Assembly: GCA_031763025.1 (NCBI GenBank)
Contig: JASSKH010000041.1
Location: 1,488,001 to 1,552,000 of the forward strand
Direction of reading: 5' to 3'
Source: Macrocystis pyrifera
Lineage: Eukaryota; Sar; Phaeophyceae; Laminariales; Laminariaceae
DNA length: 64,000 nucleotides
In this document: one piece after another, positions 1 to 11,888 of the stretch
Layout: each line of letters starts with the position of its first letter
How positions within the stretch are numbered: the stretch's first letter is position 1
Position numbers and translations under genes: made by a program
The notes under the pieces: model-generated
Seen by the model: the letters and a program-made list of their open reading frames with translations, nothing else
What the model was told of the DNA's origin: nothing
Database searches by the model: none

Positions 1-599
1 CAGATGGATACAAAGACGCGGACTTCCTGTAAAACAAAAAAATGCGCGCAATTCATCGTAGCTGCAACACGAAGTACCTGGCCAACTAATTTCTTAAGGG
101 CAACGGTGCTATTTATAGTCAGCCAAGTCACCGCCCCATATTAAAAGGCAAAAAAGAGACTGGGCATGGAGAGCAGCTTGTGCAGGTTAAAAAAAAGTTG
201 GCGCGGCGTTGCTTGTGGTGCGAGGGAAAGTGCGACGCCTTCAGAGAGTGTTGCTGCTGTCAGTCAAGTCAGTCAGCCTGGTACTCCACGCGACGCCACG
301 CCGGCCGGCGGGGAGAGGCACCCCGCCCTCCTCCCACACATATACAGACCCCTCCACGCCCCCCAGTTTTTTGGTAGTACATCCATACCGGGTATGCGCT
401 TTGTGTACGTACGCGTGCACAGTTTACCTGGTGTAGGCTACCTTCGTTTTTTTTGCTTGTTTTTCTCTGTGAGGGGGGGGGTAAAAATCGTGTTGAGATG
501 ACTTGGATAATGCACGGGAATGTCTCAGATGTGCACCGAAAGCTCTAGTGGTAAAAATCCCATATACTAGTGGTAAAATCCCTTATAAACAAAGGGTCT
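1..599. other. Unassigned stretch, no gene recognised
   Basis: No convincing exon, RNA gene or repeat edge was found. The short overlapping open frames here have no recognisable domain and lie in low-complexity sequence. The repeat element starting near 600 has no detectable relationship with this stretch. Confidence 0.4.
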
Positions 600-1626
600 T
601 GAGCGCATCACAGCAGTATCACGTGGGGATATGGAGATGCCGAGGGACTTAGCGCCGCCCAAGGGATCCCGCTGGCACACTAGACCGCTGAGGCCACACC
701 CAAGCACTTGACAGACGGCACCTCTGGGTCTCTACGAGGCGCAGATGACGCACTGCGCCGTGTGGCGAGCCAGGGACTGGACACATTCCGGCCCAACATT
801 GTCATACGGAGCAAAACTCCTTCGAGCTACTTGCTAATTACTTGCTCAAGGAAAGAGCACCCGGTCACTCTGTTGCATCAGCAAACTTCACAAAACTTCC
901 ATCATGCAACACCGTCTAACACAAAGGCTGCACGGACACCCGGACACACCTCAAGCCCTCTGTCTACACGCGACGCCTCTACGGACGATGTATCTGCGTC
1001 CCTGGATATGCGTGGGTCGGCTTGTCGACGGCGCCAGTCAACTGTTCCCAGCAACGGTCCGAGTCTATTTTATGCGGTGCAATCTACGCCGAGTCTCACT
1101 TTGTTAAGCACCGAGCAGCCTGCACTCCTCAGCGCAGCGTAGCCCGCCACAGTAGTGCGGGACGCAGAGCTTAGCTGCCGTGTTCCACGACGAAGCGCGC
1201 CGCCCGCAAGGCCTCCGGTCTCCGACACGCCGCCGACTACTTGTAATCGTCACCTGTTGCTTTCTCATATGTACTGCTGTTGTTCTGCTGCTCTTGCGTT
1301 TTTCGTACCAGGTAAAAACACACCTGTAAAAATGGCAACGGCTGCGAAGGAAAGCCAATATACACGAAATACGAAACCACAGAAAAAAAATCAATTTGAA
1401 ATCGCGCCACCGCCGCACGCCTTCCCGTTGCGGCACTTCAAACTTGCAAGGCCCACCCAAACATCCCGACACAGCACGGCACGGCAGCGAGAAAAGTCAT
1501 CATTGTGTGGGCGCACAAGGGGATTGGATGCCCACAGGCAACGTCCTCGAAGCCAGAGGGCGACAGCAGGTCGTACAGGCCGCGGCCGCGAGGGTGGTAC
1601 TCATTCTAGTTTTTTTTTTTAACACC

Positions 1627-1746
1627 ATGGTGAGATGCGCCATGCAGGGCAAGTGCGCCCACGCCGAGCTTGAGGGGGGACATCGCAACTGCAAGGCGTG
1701 CCATCAAACGGTACACAACCTCTGCTTCCCAAAGCAAGTGCGGTAG
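1627..1746 (+). pseudogene. Cys/His-rich peptide fragment, left arm of foldback element
   Basis: An ATG-initiated stretch of 39 residues begins MVRCAMQGKC and contains NCKACHQTVHNLC, giving a C-x4-C, C-x2-C-H-x3-H-x2-C spacing typical of a small zinc-binding module. A diverged copy lies in the opposite arm, so the stretch was probably part of an element-encoded protein. The family is not recognised. It may be the end of a longer frame entering from upstream. Confidence 0.4.
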
Positions 1747-1907
1747 GCGACGACTGGGACTTGAAATTATTTTGCGGGCCCAGCGGGTCGTGCCTCCCCG
1801 AGTCATCGGTGAGCTCGATTGGTGTGTGCCCCGCGGGGTCGAAGTGCTCCCGCGCTTCCTCGTTCGGTGTAGCGTTCAAGTCCCAGTGGTCGCCGACTGC
1901 ATCCTGC

Positions 1908-2015
1908 TTATGAAAGCGGAGGTTTGTGTACCATGCGATGGCACACCTTGCAGTTGTGATGTCCCCCGTGAAGTTCGGGGTGGACGCACTTGCCGTGCAT
2001 GGCGCATCGCACCAT
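1908..2015 (-). pseudogene. Cys/His-rich peptide fragment, right arm of foldback element
   Basis: This is the inverted counterpart of the frame at 1627. It starts MVRCAMHGKC and keeps NCKVCHRMVH, but lacks the last Cys and stops after 35 residues. Most differences from the other copy are substitutions; the cysteines and histidines before the C-terminus are conserved, consistent with past selection on a zinc-binding motif. Confidence 0.4.
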
Positions 2016-2828
2016 GGTGTTCAAATATATATATATTGAATACCACCCTCGCGGCCGGGGCCTGCACCACCTGCTGTCGCCCTGAGGCTTCGAGGGCGCA
2101 GTATGTGGGCGTCCAATCCCCTTGTGCGCCCGCGCCTAGACACTGATGACTTTGCTCGCTGCCGCGCTGTGTCAGGATGTTTGGGTGGGTCTTGCAAGTT
2201 TGAAATGTCGAGACGGGAAGGCGTGCGGCGGTGGCGCGTGTTCAATTTGAATTGAATTTGTTTCTGTGGGTTTTGTATTGTGTGTGTTGACTTTGCTTCG
2301 AAGCCGTTGCCTATTTTACATATGTGTATCTGGTACGAAAAAACAAAAAAACGCAGCAGCAGTAAAAGAGAAAGCAACAGGTCACGAGTACAAGTAGTCG
2401 GTGCACGTGCCGGAGACCGGAGGCTTTGCGGCGGCGCGCTTCGTAGTGGAAGACGGCAGCTAAGCTCGGCGTCCAGCACTAGTGCTGTGGCGGGCTACGC
2501 TGAGGAGTGCAGGCTGCTCGGTGCTCTCCATAGTGAGACTTGACGTAGCACGAAACAGCAGCAGTACATTGCACCGCATGAAATAGGCTCGGACCGTTGC
2601 TGGTAACAGTCGACGACTGGAGCCGCCGACGAACCGACCCACGGACATGTAGGGACGCGGAGACACCGTCCGTAGAGGCGTTGCGTGTGGCAGAAGGCTT
2701 GAGGTATGTTGGACGATGCTGCATCATGGAGTCTTGTGAAGTTAGCTGATGCAACCAAGGTGATCGGGTGCTCCTTCTTTGAGCAAGTAGTTCGCAAGTA
2801 GCTCGAGTGTTTTTTTTGCTCCGTGTGT

Positions 2829-3283
2829 CATTTCGTCTCCCCGAATTCCGAAAATAAATAGATGTCACTACTCCCCGAATTCCGAACAGACGGAAAATAT
2901 ATAATTCACTCTGTTCCCAGTATTTTTATTTATTTTCCCCTCTAAAATCAAGGTAAATTATCCTTTCGTCTCCCCGAAGAATCCGCAACATAAATAATTA
3001 CCTCTATTTTAATTGAAATTGCCCCCCTTTTTCACTTTCCGCGCACCATCTAAATTCGTACTCAAGTTTTCTGCCATCGAGATGCATTTTGTTATACAAG
3101 AAGTACAAGCCTGTTTTGTGACTACTCGTCCACGGGCAGGAGGATTCCAGGGAAGTGAGAACTGCGAATGTCATCATCAATATGGAAACCAACTTTTATT
3201 ATCGGACCAGCACCCGAAATCAGTCAGTACGAAGTGTTGAAAATAGAGGTAAATAATTTATTTTCCGAATTCGGGCGGACGAG
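2829..3283. mobile_element. Short inverted-repeat element inserted in the foldback arm
   Basis: The left end, TTCGTCTCCCCGAATTCCG followed by AAAATAAAT, is matched in reverse complement at 3249-3283, where TTTATTTTCCGAATTCGGGC is read on the plus strand. A further partial copy of the terminal motif is at 2962 and another at 29676. It lies inside the 1.08 kb interruption of the right foldback arm. No coding capacity is seen. Confidence 0.5.
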
Positions 3284-3909
3284 ATATAAAAGTGTGGTAC
3301 GTGCCTGTGAACAGTGAAATAATAATACTCCAACCTTGCCTACCGCATCATCGGTACATTTGCTTGGGGACCCGATAGCTTGGCTGTCCAGCAAGACATG
3401 TAGAGGACCAATACTACCTACTACTGGTGTTGTACGAGTACGCAGAGCAGTTACTGCAGTACCAGAGAATATACCATCGGTAAAAAAGACAACTGTTGGT
3501 CGTACACGTGACTTTGTCTCGTATTCTCATTCTCGTCACGAAAAAAACAGGCATGATGACGTCAGCCCCCGCGCAAACTATACAGCAGTAGTATGCCAAC
3601 GTTCCAACACCATTGTGCATCGTGAGCCGAGAGCGGACGACAGGCTGCGGGCTGCGGCGTTCGTAAGCAAGAGGCTACCTTCCCGTACTCAAGGAAGTCG
3701 TATCACCTTTCGCTAAAATGCAAACGGGACCAGGCAGCAGCTAGCTGGTCCAGCGCCCACCTGGGTTGAAATCAGTCCGACCACAGCAACTTCAACACTT
3801 GCAACCCACGAACCGCAACTTGTGTTGGCTGTTGGGCAGGGGGGGGTAGATGGCCCAAGTAGAAAAAGCCTCCATAACACGTTAACAATCAACATTTTCA
3901 CTATTAATA
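3284..3909. other. Unassigned part of the insertion in the foldback element
   Basis: This segment completes the interruption of the right foldback arm. It contains one of the overrepresented TACAGCAGTA motifs at 3591 and several open frames without recognisable domains. Its origin is unknown. Confidence 0.3.
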
Positions 3910-4203
3910 TTATTCGGGCCGAAATATGTTCAGTCCCTGGCTCGCCACACGGCGCAGTGCGTCATCTGCGCCTTGTGAGACCCAGAGGTGCCGTCTGTAG
4001 AGTGCTTGAGTGTAGCCCCGGCCGTCTAGCATGTCAGCGGGACCCGGTGGGTGGCGCTGAGTCCCTCGGCATCTCCATATCCCCATGTGATACTGCTGTG
4101 CTGCGCTGAAGAGCCTTTTTATATCGGATTTTACTATCAGAGCTTTGGGTGCACTTCTGAGACATTTCCGTACTTTATTCAAGTCATTTACACACGACTT
4201 TTA

Positions 4204-4222
4204 CCCCCCCCCCCCCCCCCCC
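4204..4222. repeat. Poly-C run abutting the LINE 5' end
   Basis: A run of about 19 C lies directly before the first readable reverse transcriptase codons. Confidence 0.9.
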
Positions 4223-5973
4223 ACAGACGGGAGAAGTCCCCCAGCAATGGAAAGACGCGATCATCAAGGTCCTTCACAAAAAGAAGGACCGAACTGATTG
4301 CAACAACTACAGAGGGATTTCGCTTGTTGCCCACGCAGGCAAAGTCTTGTTGAAAATCGTCGCGTCGCGCCTCAGCAACTACCGCGAGACTGAGGAATTA
4401 CTCCCGGAGGAACAGTGCGGCTTCCGCCCCGCACGATCAACGATTGATATGTTGTTCGTCGTGCGCCGGTTGCAAGAGCTTGGAAGACAGAGGAAAATCC
4501 CCCTGTACTTGTGCTTCATCGACCTGCAGAAAGCGTACGACTCTGTCGACCGAGAGCTGTTATGGGAAGTACTCACACGTTTTGGCGTACCAACCAAGAT
4601 GCTGAGAATTATCCGAAATTTCCACGATGGCATGCGGGCTCGCGTGCGTACGGATGACGGCGAGCACTCGGAACGGTTTGATGTCACGCAGGGGCTGCGG
4701 CAAGGCTGTGTGCTGTCACCGTTACTGCTGTTCAACGTATTTTTCGCTGCTGCGTTGCACGTCGTACTACTGTAGTACGCTTTAGCCATGACGAAGCCAT
4801 CGTAAGGGATTTGGTCCATCTCAGTGATGCTGGAGTAGTCGGAACGAAGGAGCAGGAGCCGTTGGCGTGTGTGCGAAGGGCTGTATGGGGCATGTTGTAC
4901 GCCGATGACGCAGGGATTGTCTCGAAGTCGGCTGAAGGGCTCGCGAAAATGATGACAGTCATCGTGACTGTCTTCGAAGCAGCAGGCCTTACGGTGTCGG
5001 AAAAGAAGACAGAGACTATGCTTCTACAAACGCCAGACCAGAAAACTCTCGCACCACCGCTCGTTGTCGAAGCAGCAGGCCAGAGGTGTAAGCAGACGGC
5101 CCAGTTCTTGTACCTAGGCGGCGTTATCCACGAAAATGCTGACCTCTCGCTCGAAATCGACCGACGGATCCGTCTCATGCGAGCATGCCTCAAACGGTTC
5201 GGCCCGGAGCTGTATGATAGGACGACCGCCCCCCTTAGCCTGAAAGTCCGAATGCTGAAGGCCGAGGTGATTGAGACCCTGCTGTACGGGTGTGTGACGT
5301 GGACCCTCAGAGCGGAACACTTTGCCAAGCTTCGAACGGCTCACCACCAAGTCCTGTTGCGAGTCCTTGGCTTCCAGCGCCGACTTCGTACTGACCATGC
5401 CACCCTCTCGTACGCGAAGGCCCTCAAGATGACACGTTGCGAGAGCATCGAAACGACCATCGGCTAACGGCGTCTCTTCTTCGCGGGGGGGGTGGCACGG
5501 CAAAGCAAGGATCGATTACCCAGCCGGGTGATGTTCGGGACGATTGCTGGTGGGGAGAACCCGAGACCTGGCGGACAGGTTAAGACTTGGCATAGATGCG
5601 TAGTCGAAGACCTTAGGGAGTTCCGCGCCACCGAAGGGTCAACGGAACTTGCTCCCTTGGTGTTTGGAGTTGAGACCGCACTGTGGCCCACTGCTGCAAA
5701 AAAGGCGGAAAGTGGTACCGGGGGATCCTGGAAGCAGCCGAGCGGTTCATGGTGAGGTGGCACGAGGCTGAGGCTGAGCTGAGCAGGCAGCGCCGCGCAT
5801 CCGCCGTGGGTGGTGTCCAAGGGAAGGGGGGGAGGAGGGGCAACAAGAGGAGTAGCAGAAAACCCGACCAAGGGAATGCGGAGAGGGGGGGGAAGAGGAG
5901 TCGAAGGGAAACTGCAGTGGACGAAAGTAGGAAGGAGATGGCAGATAGGGTAGCCAGGTACCGGGCAGACTAA
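4221..5973 (+). mobile_element. 5'-truncated, decayed non-LTR (LINE) retrotransposon
   Basis: The sequence reads as a reverse transcriptase from just after a poly-C run, with no endonuclease domain upstream, so the copy is truncated at its 5' end. The 3' part continues past the polymerase into the conserved thumb and C-terminal region ending near 5973. The motif ATAGGGTAGCCAGGTACCGG near 5946 recurs in modified form near 6250, suggesting a duplicated 3' end or a second fragment at 6240-6330. No poly-A tail was recognised. Confidence 0.85.
4221..5973 (+). pseudogene. Reverse transcriptase pseudogene of a LINE
   Basis: Polymerase motifs are clear: NNYRGISLV near 4290, CGFRPARST near 4420, [16 protein letters not shown] near 4520 (motif A with catalytic Asp), [11 protein letters not shown] near 4692 (motif B) and YADDAGI near 4900 (motif C). 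The frame is broken at least three times: a stop at 4773-4775 followed by a frame change before HDEAIV, a stop at 5465-5467 before RRLFFAG, and a frame change near 5700 before KWYRGILEAAERF. The element is therefore inactive. Order and motif spacing fit LINE-type rather than LTR-type reverse transcriptases. Confidence 0.85.
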
Positions 5974-7150
5974 GAGGTAGAACATGCCTATACTACTCGT
6001 ACCACCAACTAGTGCAGCTGGTTCGAACGTGGTCTTCCTTTGTCTCCTGTTGTTTTTGTTTATTTTTATTTCATTTTATTGTCTTCTTTGCGGTGACCCT
6101 ATGTGATTTTCATTTCTCTTCCTTTCTCCGATTGATAAGCCTTATTGAAGGAGTCGTGTGGCGTGGGTGGATGACGAGCCTGCTTTGCTTGTTTCGTACT
6201 GTCTGACGCCGAGAGGCCGGGCATAGTTGACGAACGCTGGACGATGGTGGCAGACAGGGTAGCAAGGTACCAGACGGGCCAGCAGGGAGACCCTGGCTGT
6301 GCTACTCGTACCATAAACTGCTGCCGCTACCTGGAGCATGCCTTGTGCTTTGTTTGGTTTGCCTGTTATTTTTCCCTGGTTCTTAGTCTTACTCTGTTGA
6401 CGACTAGTGGTGTTTTCTTCTTTTTCTTTTTTTTTTCCAGCTCGTTCTTTTCAAGTGTCTGCCACGTCCCCTACGGGGGGGTACGATGGGTTGTTGCTAT
6501 ACTGAAGTATATACATATACCAGGTATATTTTTGTTTCTTTTTTTGTTTCTTTTCTCTTTCGAATTATCTTTGTTTTTGTTTTTGTTTTTTCTCTTTGTT
6601 TCGTTTTTGTTTGTCTAGGTCATGGAATGGGTATGTCGTGCCTGTCGTACGCAGTATGATGACATGGCATTGCATTGCATACGTGGCAACGTAGTATCTC
6701 TGTGGCGTAGCTTTGTGACCACAGAACTTGTATCTCTCTAGGATTGAAGAATCGGCACGGACACTGGTTGTGCTGGATGTCGACGGGTAGAAAGAGCGGT
6801 TTAATGTGAAGAAAACAACAACGACAGAGAGAAACAAGCGAAAAAAACAAAGTTAACGAAGTCTATATCATACGTACATACACTGCTGTGGCAACTCGGT
6901 GGCCTCCCTGTCTCTGAACCTGGAGATCAAGGTTTTTTTTTAAAATTTTTGACAGGACTGTTTACGGTTCCTCTCTACGATTCGGTTCGGCTGGGCCCGG
7001 ACCGAACCGAACCGTAGGATTTTCGCTGTCGGATAGAATAACCCAACCCAATCGCAGGAATGTTGTACTGCTGTATGTGCCGTTCCGAAACGAACCGACC
7101 CGTGAGATTTCTCGCTCCTGGAGCACGACGGTTCCGAACCGCGAAAAAAA
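5974..7150. other. Unassigned, T-rich and low-complexity stretch
   Basis: It holds T-rich tracts (6420-6610), a second fragment of the LINE 3' end at 6240-6330, a TACCAGGTA palindrome at 6518, a TACTGCTGTA motif at 7066 and a CCGAACCGAACCG-rich patch near 7000. No gene is seen. Confidence 0.4.
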
Positions 7151-7152
7151 CT

Positions 7153-7260
7153 ATTAAGGGGGACCATAGTTAATAGGACCTATGGTATACATAACCTATA
7201 TATTTGCGTATTTTTACTAACAATATTGGGTCCTATTTACTATGATGGTCCTCCGGAATA
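7153..7260. mobile_element. MITE family A copy (diverged right end)
   Basis: Left end TTAAGGGGGACCATAG, right end CTATGATGGTCCTCCGGAAT. The internal A/T-rich core matches the other family A copies. No coding capacity. Confidence 0.8.
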
Positions 7261-7494
7261 GAGTTGAGCGTTTAAGCGATGGCCACAACGTTTGGACACA
7301 GACCGCCAAACGCAGGATCAGTTCACCGCCAGTCATCCATGAGGACGCCGATCGCGCTCGTACTTCCCGCTGGTGTCATGTGGCGACGTATATACACGGC
7401 GTACGGCAGAGATCTATATCTGGTTGCAATCAGTGTAATTTTTTGAGCTGAAAGTTCATTTTGGTAACCGATGCAACCTTTTTTTTTGTCGATT

Positions 7495-7695
7495 AGGGCC
7501 CCATCTTACCGGGGACTTTCGGCTATTTCAATTTGACGTGATTTTTTTTTTTTTTTTGTTCTAATTTAATTTAAAAGGCCCATCGTATCGAGGACTTTCG
7601 GTTCTTTCAATTTTTGACTAGATTTTTTTTTTGTTTTTCTAATTTAATTTGAATTTGATTGAACGAAGTTTAGTGCTCCCCGTTAAGATGGGCCC
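7495..7695. mobile_element. MITE with GGGCCCATCTTA ends
   Basis: The left end GGGCCCCATCTTACCGGGGA is the near reverse complement of the right end TCCCCGTTAAGATGGGCCC. The interior holds two copies of an ACTTTCGG - TTTCAATTT - poly-T block about 90 bases apart, so the element contains its own direct duplication. Confidence 0.6.
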
Positions 7696-8038
7696 TTACT
7701 AAAAAAGTTTTTTTTTTTTGTTTCGTAACCGATGCAACGGTAACATCTTGTCAAGATACAGCAGCAGTACAGCAGTATCTGAAAAACGGGGGCAGGGAAG
7801 TTTTGAAGACCCCCGTCGTCGTCGTCGTTGTCGTCCTGATCTCTCGTCCAACAGCAGTTTTCACCGCTGTTTTATTTATTTTCTGGGACGGTATATGCGA
7901 TGGAGGTATGTTGATATTTTTACCCCCCACGGTTTTTTTTTACGTTTTTTTCCCCCTCCAGAGTGGTCGTATCGGTAAGCAGTGTCGAGCTACGATCGTA
8001 CCTGGTACGTCTTTTGGTATTAAATAGTACCGTATCAC

Positions 8039-8305
8039 ACTGGGCGATAAGATGACAACAACCCCCTTGAGACGAATTTTTTAGACCCGGTGTCCCTCTC
8101 GAAAACATACCTTGAGGAGGGGGGGGGGGGGGGCACACACGCAACGAAAATAATGGTGGCTTTTAGAAGATTTCGTGGAGGATGTTTTGGTTGCGTAGAC
8201 GCAATCGCTGGTCGTGTTCAGTACGCCATCCCCGTTGTTGTGTGGAAACCCAGCTTTTGGAAATCGCCCGGGGGGGGGGGGGGGGGGGGTTGTCATCTTA
8301 TCACC
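8039..8305. mobile_element. MITE with GATAAGATGACAACA ends
   Basis: The left end GGGCGATAAGATGACAACAA and the right end TTGTCATCTTATCACCC are inverted repeats. The interior has two G runs (about 8118-8134 and 8271-8290). It directly abuts the family A copy at 8307. Confidence 0.6.
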
Positions 8306-8306
8306 C

Positions 8307-8416
8307 TATTACGGAGGGGCCATAGTAAATAGAACCTACGGTACACACAAAAATATATGTGTTTCCCTATTTTTATCATGAACATTTGGTCCTATTTACT
8401 ATGGTCCCCCGTAATA
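8307..8416. mobile_element. MITE family A copy
   Basis: Left end TATTACGGAGGGGCCATAG, right end CTATGGTCCCCCGTAATA. About 110 bp, no coding capacity. Confidence 0.85.
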
Positions 8417-8427
8417 GTGTGATACGG

Positions 8428-8753
8428 CGGTAGTAGCTTGGTAGGTGGTCCGCGAGCCTGTCAAGATCAATTTCGTGAGTTCGAGTCTCACCGAGTGCAT
8501 GCTCATAGGGACTTTTTCTTGCATAAAAAATTGATAAGCGGAAAGCGCGAAAGCGTGAGTTGGCTACATTCGATGAAAATCGACGAGCAGTGGGAATGCT
8601 GAACCCTATGCGCGATAAAAACTAAAGGCACGTACCGGGGGGGAGAAGGGACGACACCTGTGACCACGGCTTGTCCAGAAGATCGTCGAGGGTAAAACCT
8701 CGTACGAGTGGACTGGAAAGTAAAAGTGATGATTAAAAAAAAAAAAAAAAAAA
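8428..8753 (+). mobile_element. tRNA-derived SINE, full-length-like copy
   Basis: The head carries pol III promoter elements in tRNA spacing: an A-box-like TAGCTTGGTAGGTGG at 8434-8448 and a B-box-like GAGTTCGAGTCTC at 8477-8489 within a T-arm-like hairpin GTGAG/CTCAC. A body of roughly 240 bp follows, ending in a run of 19 A (8735-8753). A second copy of the same body lies at 21247-21554. Head, body and A tail are the defining layout of a tRNA SINE. The parent tRNA could not be named. Confidence 0.75.
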
Positions 8754-9986
8754 GTGTTGGTTCGGGGCATGCTGTCTGTGTCCTCGTGGGATGTACGTAT
8801 TGCTCCTGGCATCTATAGTATGAATATAAATTCGTTGTACGAGGTGCAGCAGGGAGTCCGGATTGCTTAAGAGTGTGTCACCCCCCCCCCAACCCAGCCA
8901 GCCGTGGACGGTGCGTGCTGGCATCATTCATCCCTTGTTTTCGTCGTCAACTCCCTTTTCCCTCCAGCAGTGATCGATCATCCTCCTTTTCTTGTCGAGT
9001 TCACTTTTTGCTTTGTTCCTTTTCAAGTTTGTTGTCAGGTCACTTTTTGATTCCCCCCCCCCCCCCGCCCTCCGCCGTCTCAAGTTCCAGAAGAGGGCAA
9101 TAAATACTATAGTAACTGCTGTACGAGGCGGGTAGGGCTTTTGTTGCTGCGTCTAGATACGTGTATACGTACATACGTACGTACGTACGTCGTGCGTACG
9201 AGTGGCTGCATGATGCATGCTGCTGGTAGGCTATATACGTGTTGTACTCGTAGCGTGTTTCCATGTTACCTTTTATAGACATATACCTACCTGGTCATAT
9301 GATACGATCTGATATGATATGATCTAGTGCTGTTCTAGTGCGGGTTCTATTACATGAAGGGGTACTTGATGCAGCAGCAGCAGCAACGTCGATTTCCGAC
9401 GGACGAGCAGACGAACGTTGCCGTGTGCGTGGTGCTTGAAGTTCCGTGGAGCCGTCAAGCCCCACCACTATTACAGCAGGCGCTGTCATTCATGGTTTCA
9501 TGTGTTACCAATGTGCTCGTATACGTATACGCATTGTTTGTTTTCTTGATCTTTTTTGCCCCTGTTTTCCCACGCCCCCTTCCCGTTGTCCCATCCATCA
9601 TGTCCTTGGGCCAGAGATCTGTGGTTGGGTGGTTGGTGGTTGTTCCCGACAGAGTTACAGGAGTATATAGCTTGGTCCTCATAGTTTCGGTATGTAGGCG
9701 TTTTTCCTTCCGGGGAAGGTTCATGTTTGCCCCTGAAACTGCTGGATGTATGTACGAGGGATGTTCTAATGAGACATGCGGCTCATCTTTCCTTCCACGG
9801 GAAGGACGATCGGGATCACTTACTTCACTTCCGGCAAACCATGATATTTTATAGTTTAATGCAACAGAAAGCAGCGTTCGATATTTCTCACTGCCCCTCC
9901 TATTATCTGTTCGGAAATGTCATCTGTATGTATGCAAGAAAGTCCGGCTCACAAGCGGTTCGTACTGACTGTGGTAGGATGCAGTT
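8754..9986. other. Unassigned with ACGT microsatellite
   Basis: It contains a C run at 8881, another at 9053-9066 and a (TACG)n microsatellite at about 9165-9190. Open frames here have no recognisable domains. Confidence 0.4.
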
Positions 9987-10101
9987 GTTACGGGGGACCA
10001 TAGTAAAATAGGACCAAATGTTGTTGGTAAAAATAGGTAAAATGTACAGTTTTTTTTGTGTGTACCGTAGGTGTCCTATTTACTGTGGTCCTCCGGAATA
10101 G
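9987..10101. mobile_element. MITE family A copy
   Basis: Left end TTACGGGGGACCATAG, right end CTGTGGTCCTCCGGAATA, same core as the other copies. Confidence 0.85.
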
Positions 10102-10180
10102 CTCGCCCTTCATGCGACTCGCCGGACACCTCACGGCGCGCTTCGCGCTCGCTGCAAGCAGTGTCTGCCCGGTCGGTGTA
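10102..10180 (+). repeat. Dispersed repeat, arm 1
   Basis: TCGCCCTTCATGCGACTCG, CACGGCGCGCTTCGCGCT and the sequence up to GGTCGGTGTAAA recur in reverse complement at 14036-14125, 3.9 kb away. Function unknown. Confidence 0.6.
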
Positions 10181-10810
10181 AACCAGTCACTCTTCGTCCC
10201 TGCATTGCAGGGACGCGAGGGCCAATGGTCATCTTTGCGACTATGGCCATGCATAACATGAGGCCGCCCCCCTCCCCTGCCCCCCCACCTCTCTAAATTA
10301 GGAAAACTCTTGAACCGCGTGATGGAAGGATGGAAGAGAGACAGACAGACATCTCAGAGGAAGCGCGAACTGCTGTTGCTTAGCCCCTCTTGGAGTCGAT
10401 GATATTTAGTGATAAGCGACTAAAAAAAAAACAATGGTAGCTTTCTTTTGGGTGTTTAAAATGTCAAAATCGTCTACGAGCATCGCGAGCACCCAGCAGT
10501 ACTGGTGGGGAATCATTTCTTCTTCGCCCGCGCTGTACGACCCTTCCTTTGCATCAGAAAGTTCATCGTAACTCAAGACGCCCTTTTCGTGTAGTCTCCC
10601 GTTTGCTGTACGAGCGGCCGTTTCTGTGATCGTCGCTCTTTTATCGTCGACTTTTCTTTTTTTTTTTTTTCCCATGAGAGGGTTATTGTATAGTGTGTGT
10701 CACAGCGAATACAATCAAAGCAGTCGCCAACGGCCCGGGTGAGATGGGGTTGTTTTGAAGGTTATCCGAGTGGTTGAAAGTTTTTTTTGGAACGGTGTTA
10801 AACCCTTTTT

Positions 10811-10915
10811 TTACGGGGGACCATAGTTAATAGGACCAAATACTGTTATAAAAATGGGGAAATGTATTGGTTTTTGTGTGTACCGTAGGTCTTGTTAGCT
10901 ATGGTCCCCCGTATG
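10811..10915. mobile_element. MITE family A copy beside a family B core
   Basis: Left end TTACGGGGGACCATAG, right end CTATGGTCCCCCGTA. The preceding TTAAACCC and the following AGCAGTCCCC are parts of family B, so this copy appears to sit inside a family B element. Confidence 0.8.
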
Positions 10916-10926
10916 ATAATAGTACC

Positions 10927-10995
10927 ACAGCAGTCCCCTTTTGGGGACAAAGCACTCTAATTCCAAGTAGTTTGTCCCCCAAACGGGACTGGTAG
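10927..10995. mobile_element. MITE family B core (GTCCC/GGGGACAAA inverted repeat)
   Basis: CAGTCCCCTTTTGGGGACAAA and TTTGTCCCCCAAACGGGACTG are inverted arms around ACTCTAATTCCAAG. The same arms and loop recur at 13721-13830 and, in part, near 11462, 12000, 12260, 22000, 56225 and 63975. Confidence 0.65.
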
Positions 10996-11645
10996 TGTTG
11001 AGTCGTGAAGCGTTCGGCGGGTGAGATCGTGTCGACCTTTTGCCTTCGGCCCTCCCTGTTCCCGTTTGTCCGCCAGCAAGCGGGTATATATAGCAGGTCA
11101 CTACAGATTAGCAGCAGTGCGCGGTATTTTTTTCCATGAATTTTTTCGAAAACGATCCAACGCACGATTTGCGTCAGACACTGAACGACAGACGGAACGA
11201 AAACAAACGCAGTCGTGTACAGGCAGCGGACGATCGACCTGAGTTTATCCTCAACGCTCACTCACAAGGTCAGCAAGAACATAATATATAGGCGGAATGG
11301 TCCCGGGTTGCTGGTCTCCGAAGTCAACGACAACTTTGTACAAAGGTTATATCATACATCTCTTCCAACATTACGATAATTTTCCCCGAATTTTTCCCGA
11401 GTGGTCGTCAGGGTTATAGGTTTTTTTTTTTTTTTTTTAACATTTTTGACCGTTTAGGACTCCAGTCCCGTTTTTTGGTTCTATACAAGTATTGTGCTTG
11501 GAATTAGAGCCAGGTAGCAGGTACACAGCAGTATGTCAACGTGTGCATGCCGTGCAGCAGTCAAATTATTTATCTATTAATAGAGTTGCACCTCCTTTTT
11601 TTTTTTGGACACTTTTGACTGCTTCGTGTACCAGGCTAGAGGGAC

Positions 11646-11762
11646 TATTATGGGGGTCCGTAGTAAATAGGACCAAATATTGTCACTAAAACTAGGTAAA
11701 AAAATATATAGTTTTTTTTTGCATACCATGGTAGGTCCTATTAACTATGGACCCCCATTAAT
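11646..11762. mobile_element. MITE family A copy
   Basis: Left end TATTATGGGGGTCCGTAG, right end CTATGGACCCCCATTAATA. Confidence 0.85.
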
Positions 11763-11888
11763 ACTGTACTGTACTGTCTGCTTTATGGTAATGCTAATAG
11801 CAATTGATTCTTGATTGTGTTTTCTGATTGGCTCAGTTTTTTTTTTGGAATGACATGCTGCGGTAGAGTATCGTTTTGGGAACAAACC

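Larger units (their letters stand above)
600..4117. mobile_element. Large foldback (long inverted repeat) element
   Basis: The left arm (about 600-1766) reappears in reverse complement at about 1875-2830 and, after a 1.08 kb interruption, at about 3910-4117. Matching landmarks include CACAGCAGTATCACGTGGGG near 608 against its complement near 4090, and the AGCCCGCCAC region near 1142 against TGGCGGGCTA near 2490. The centre is near 1822. Divergence between the arms suggests an old element. Each arm carries one copy of a short Cys/His-rich reading frame near the centre, so the two copies face each other. No transposase was recognised. Classification as a foldback or long-TIR DNA transposon is inference from structure. 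Confidence 0.75.
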
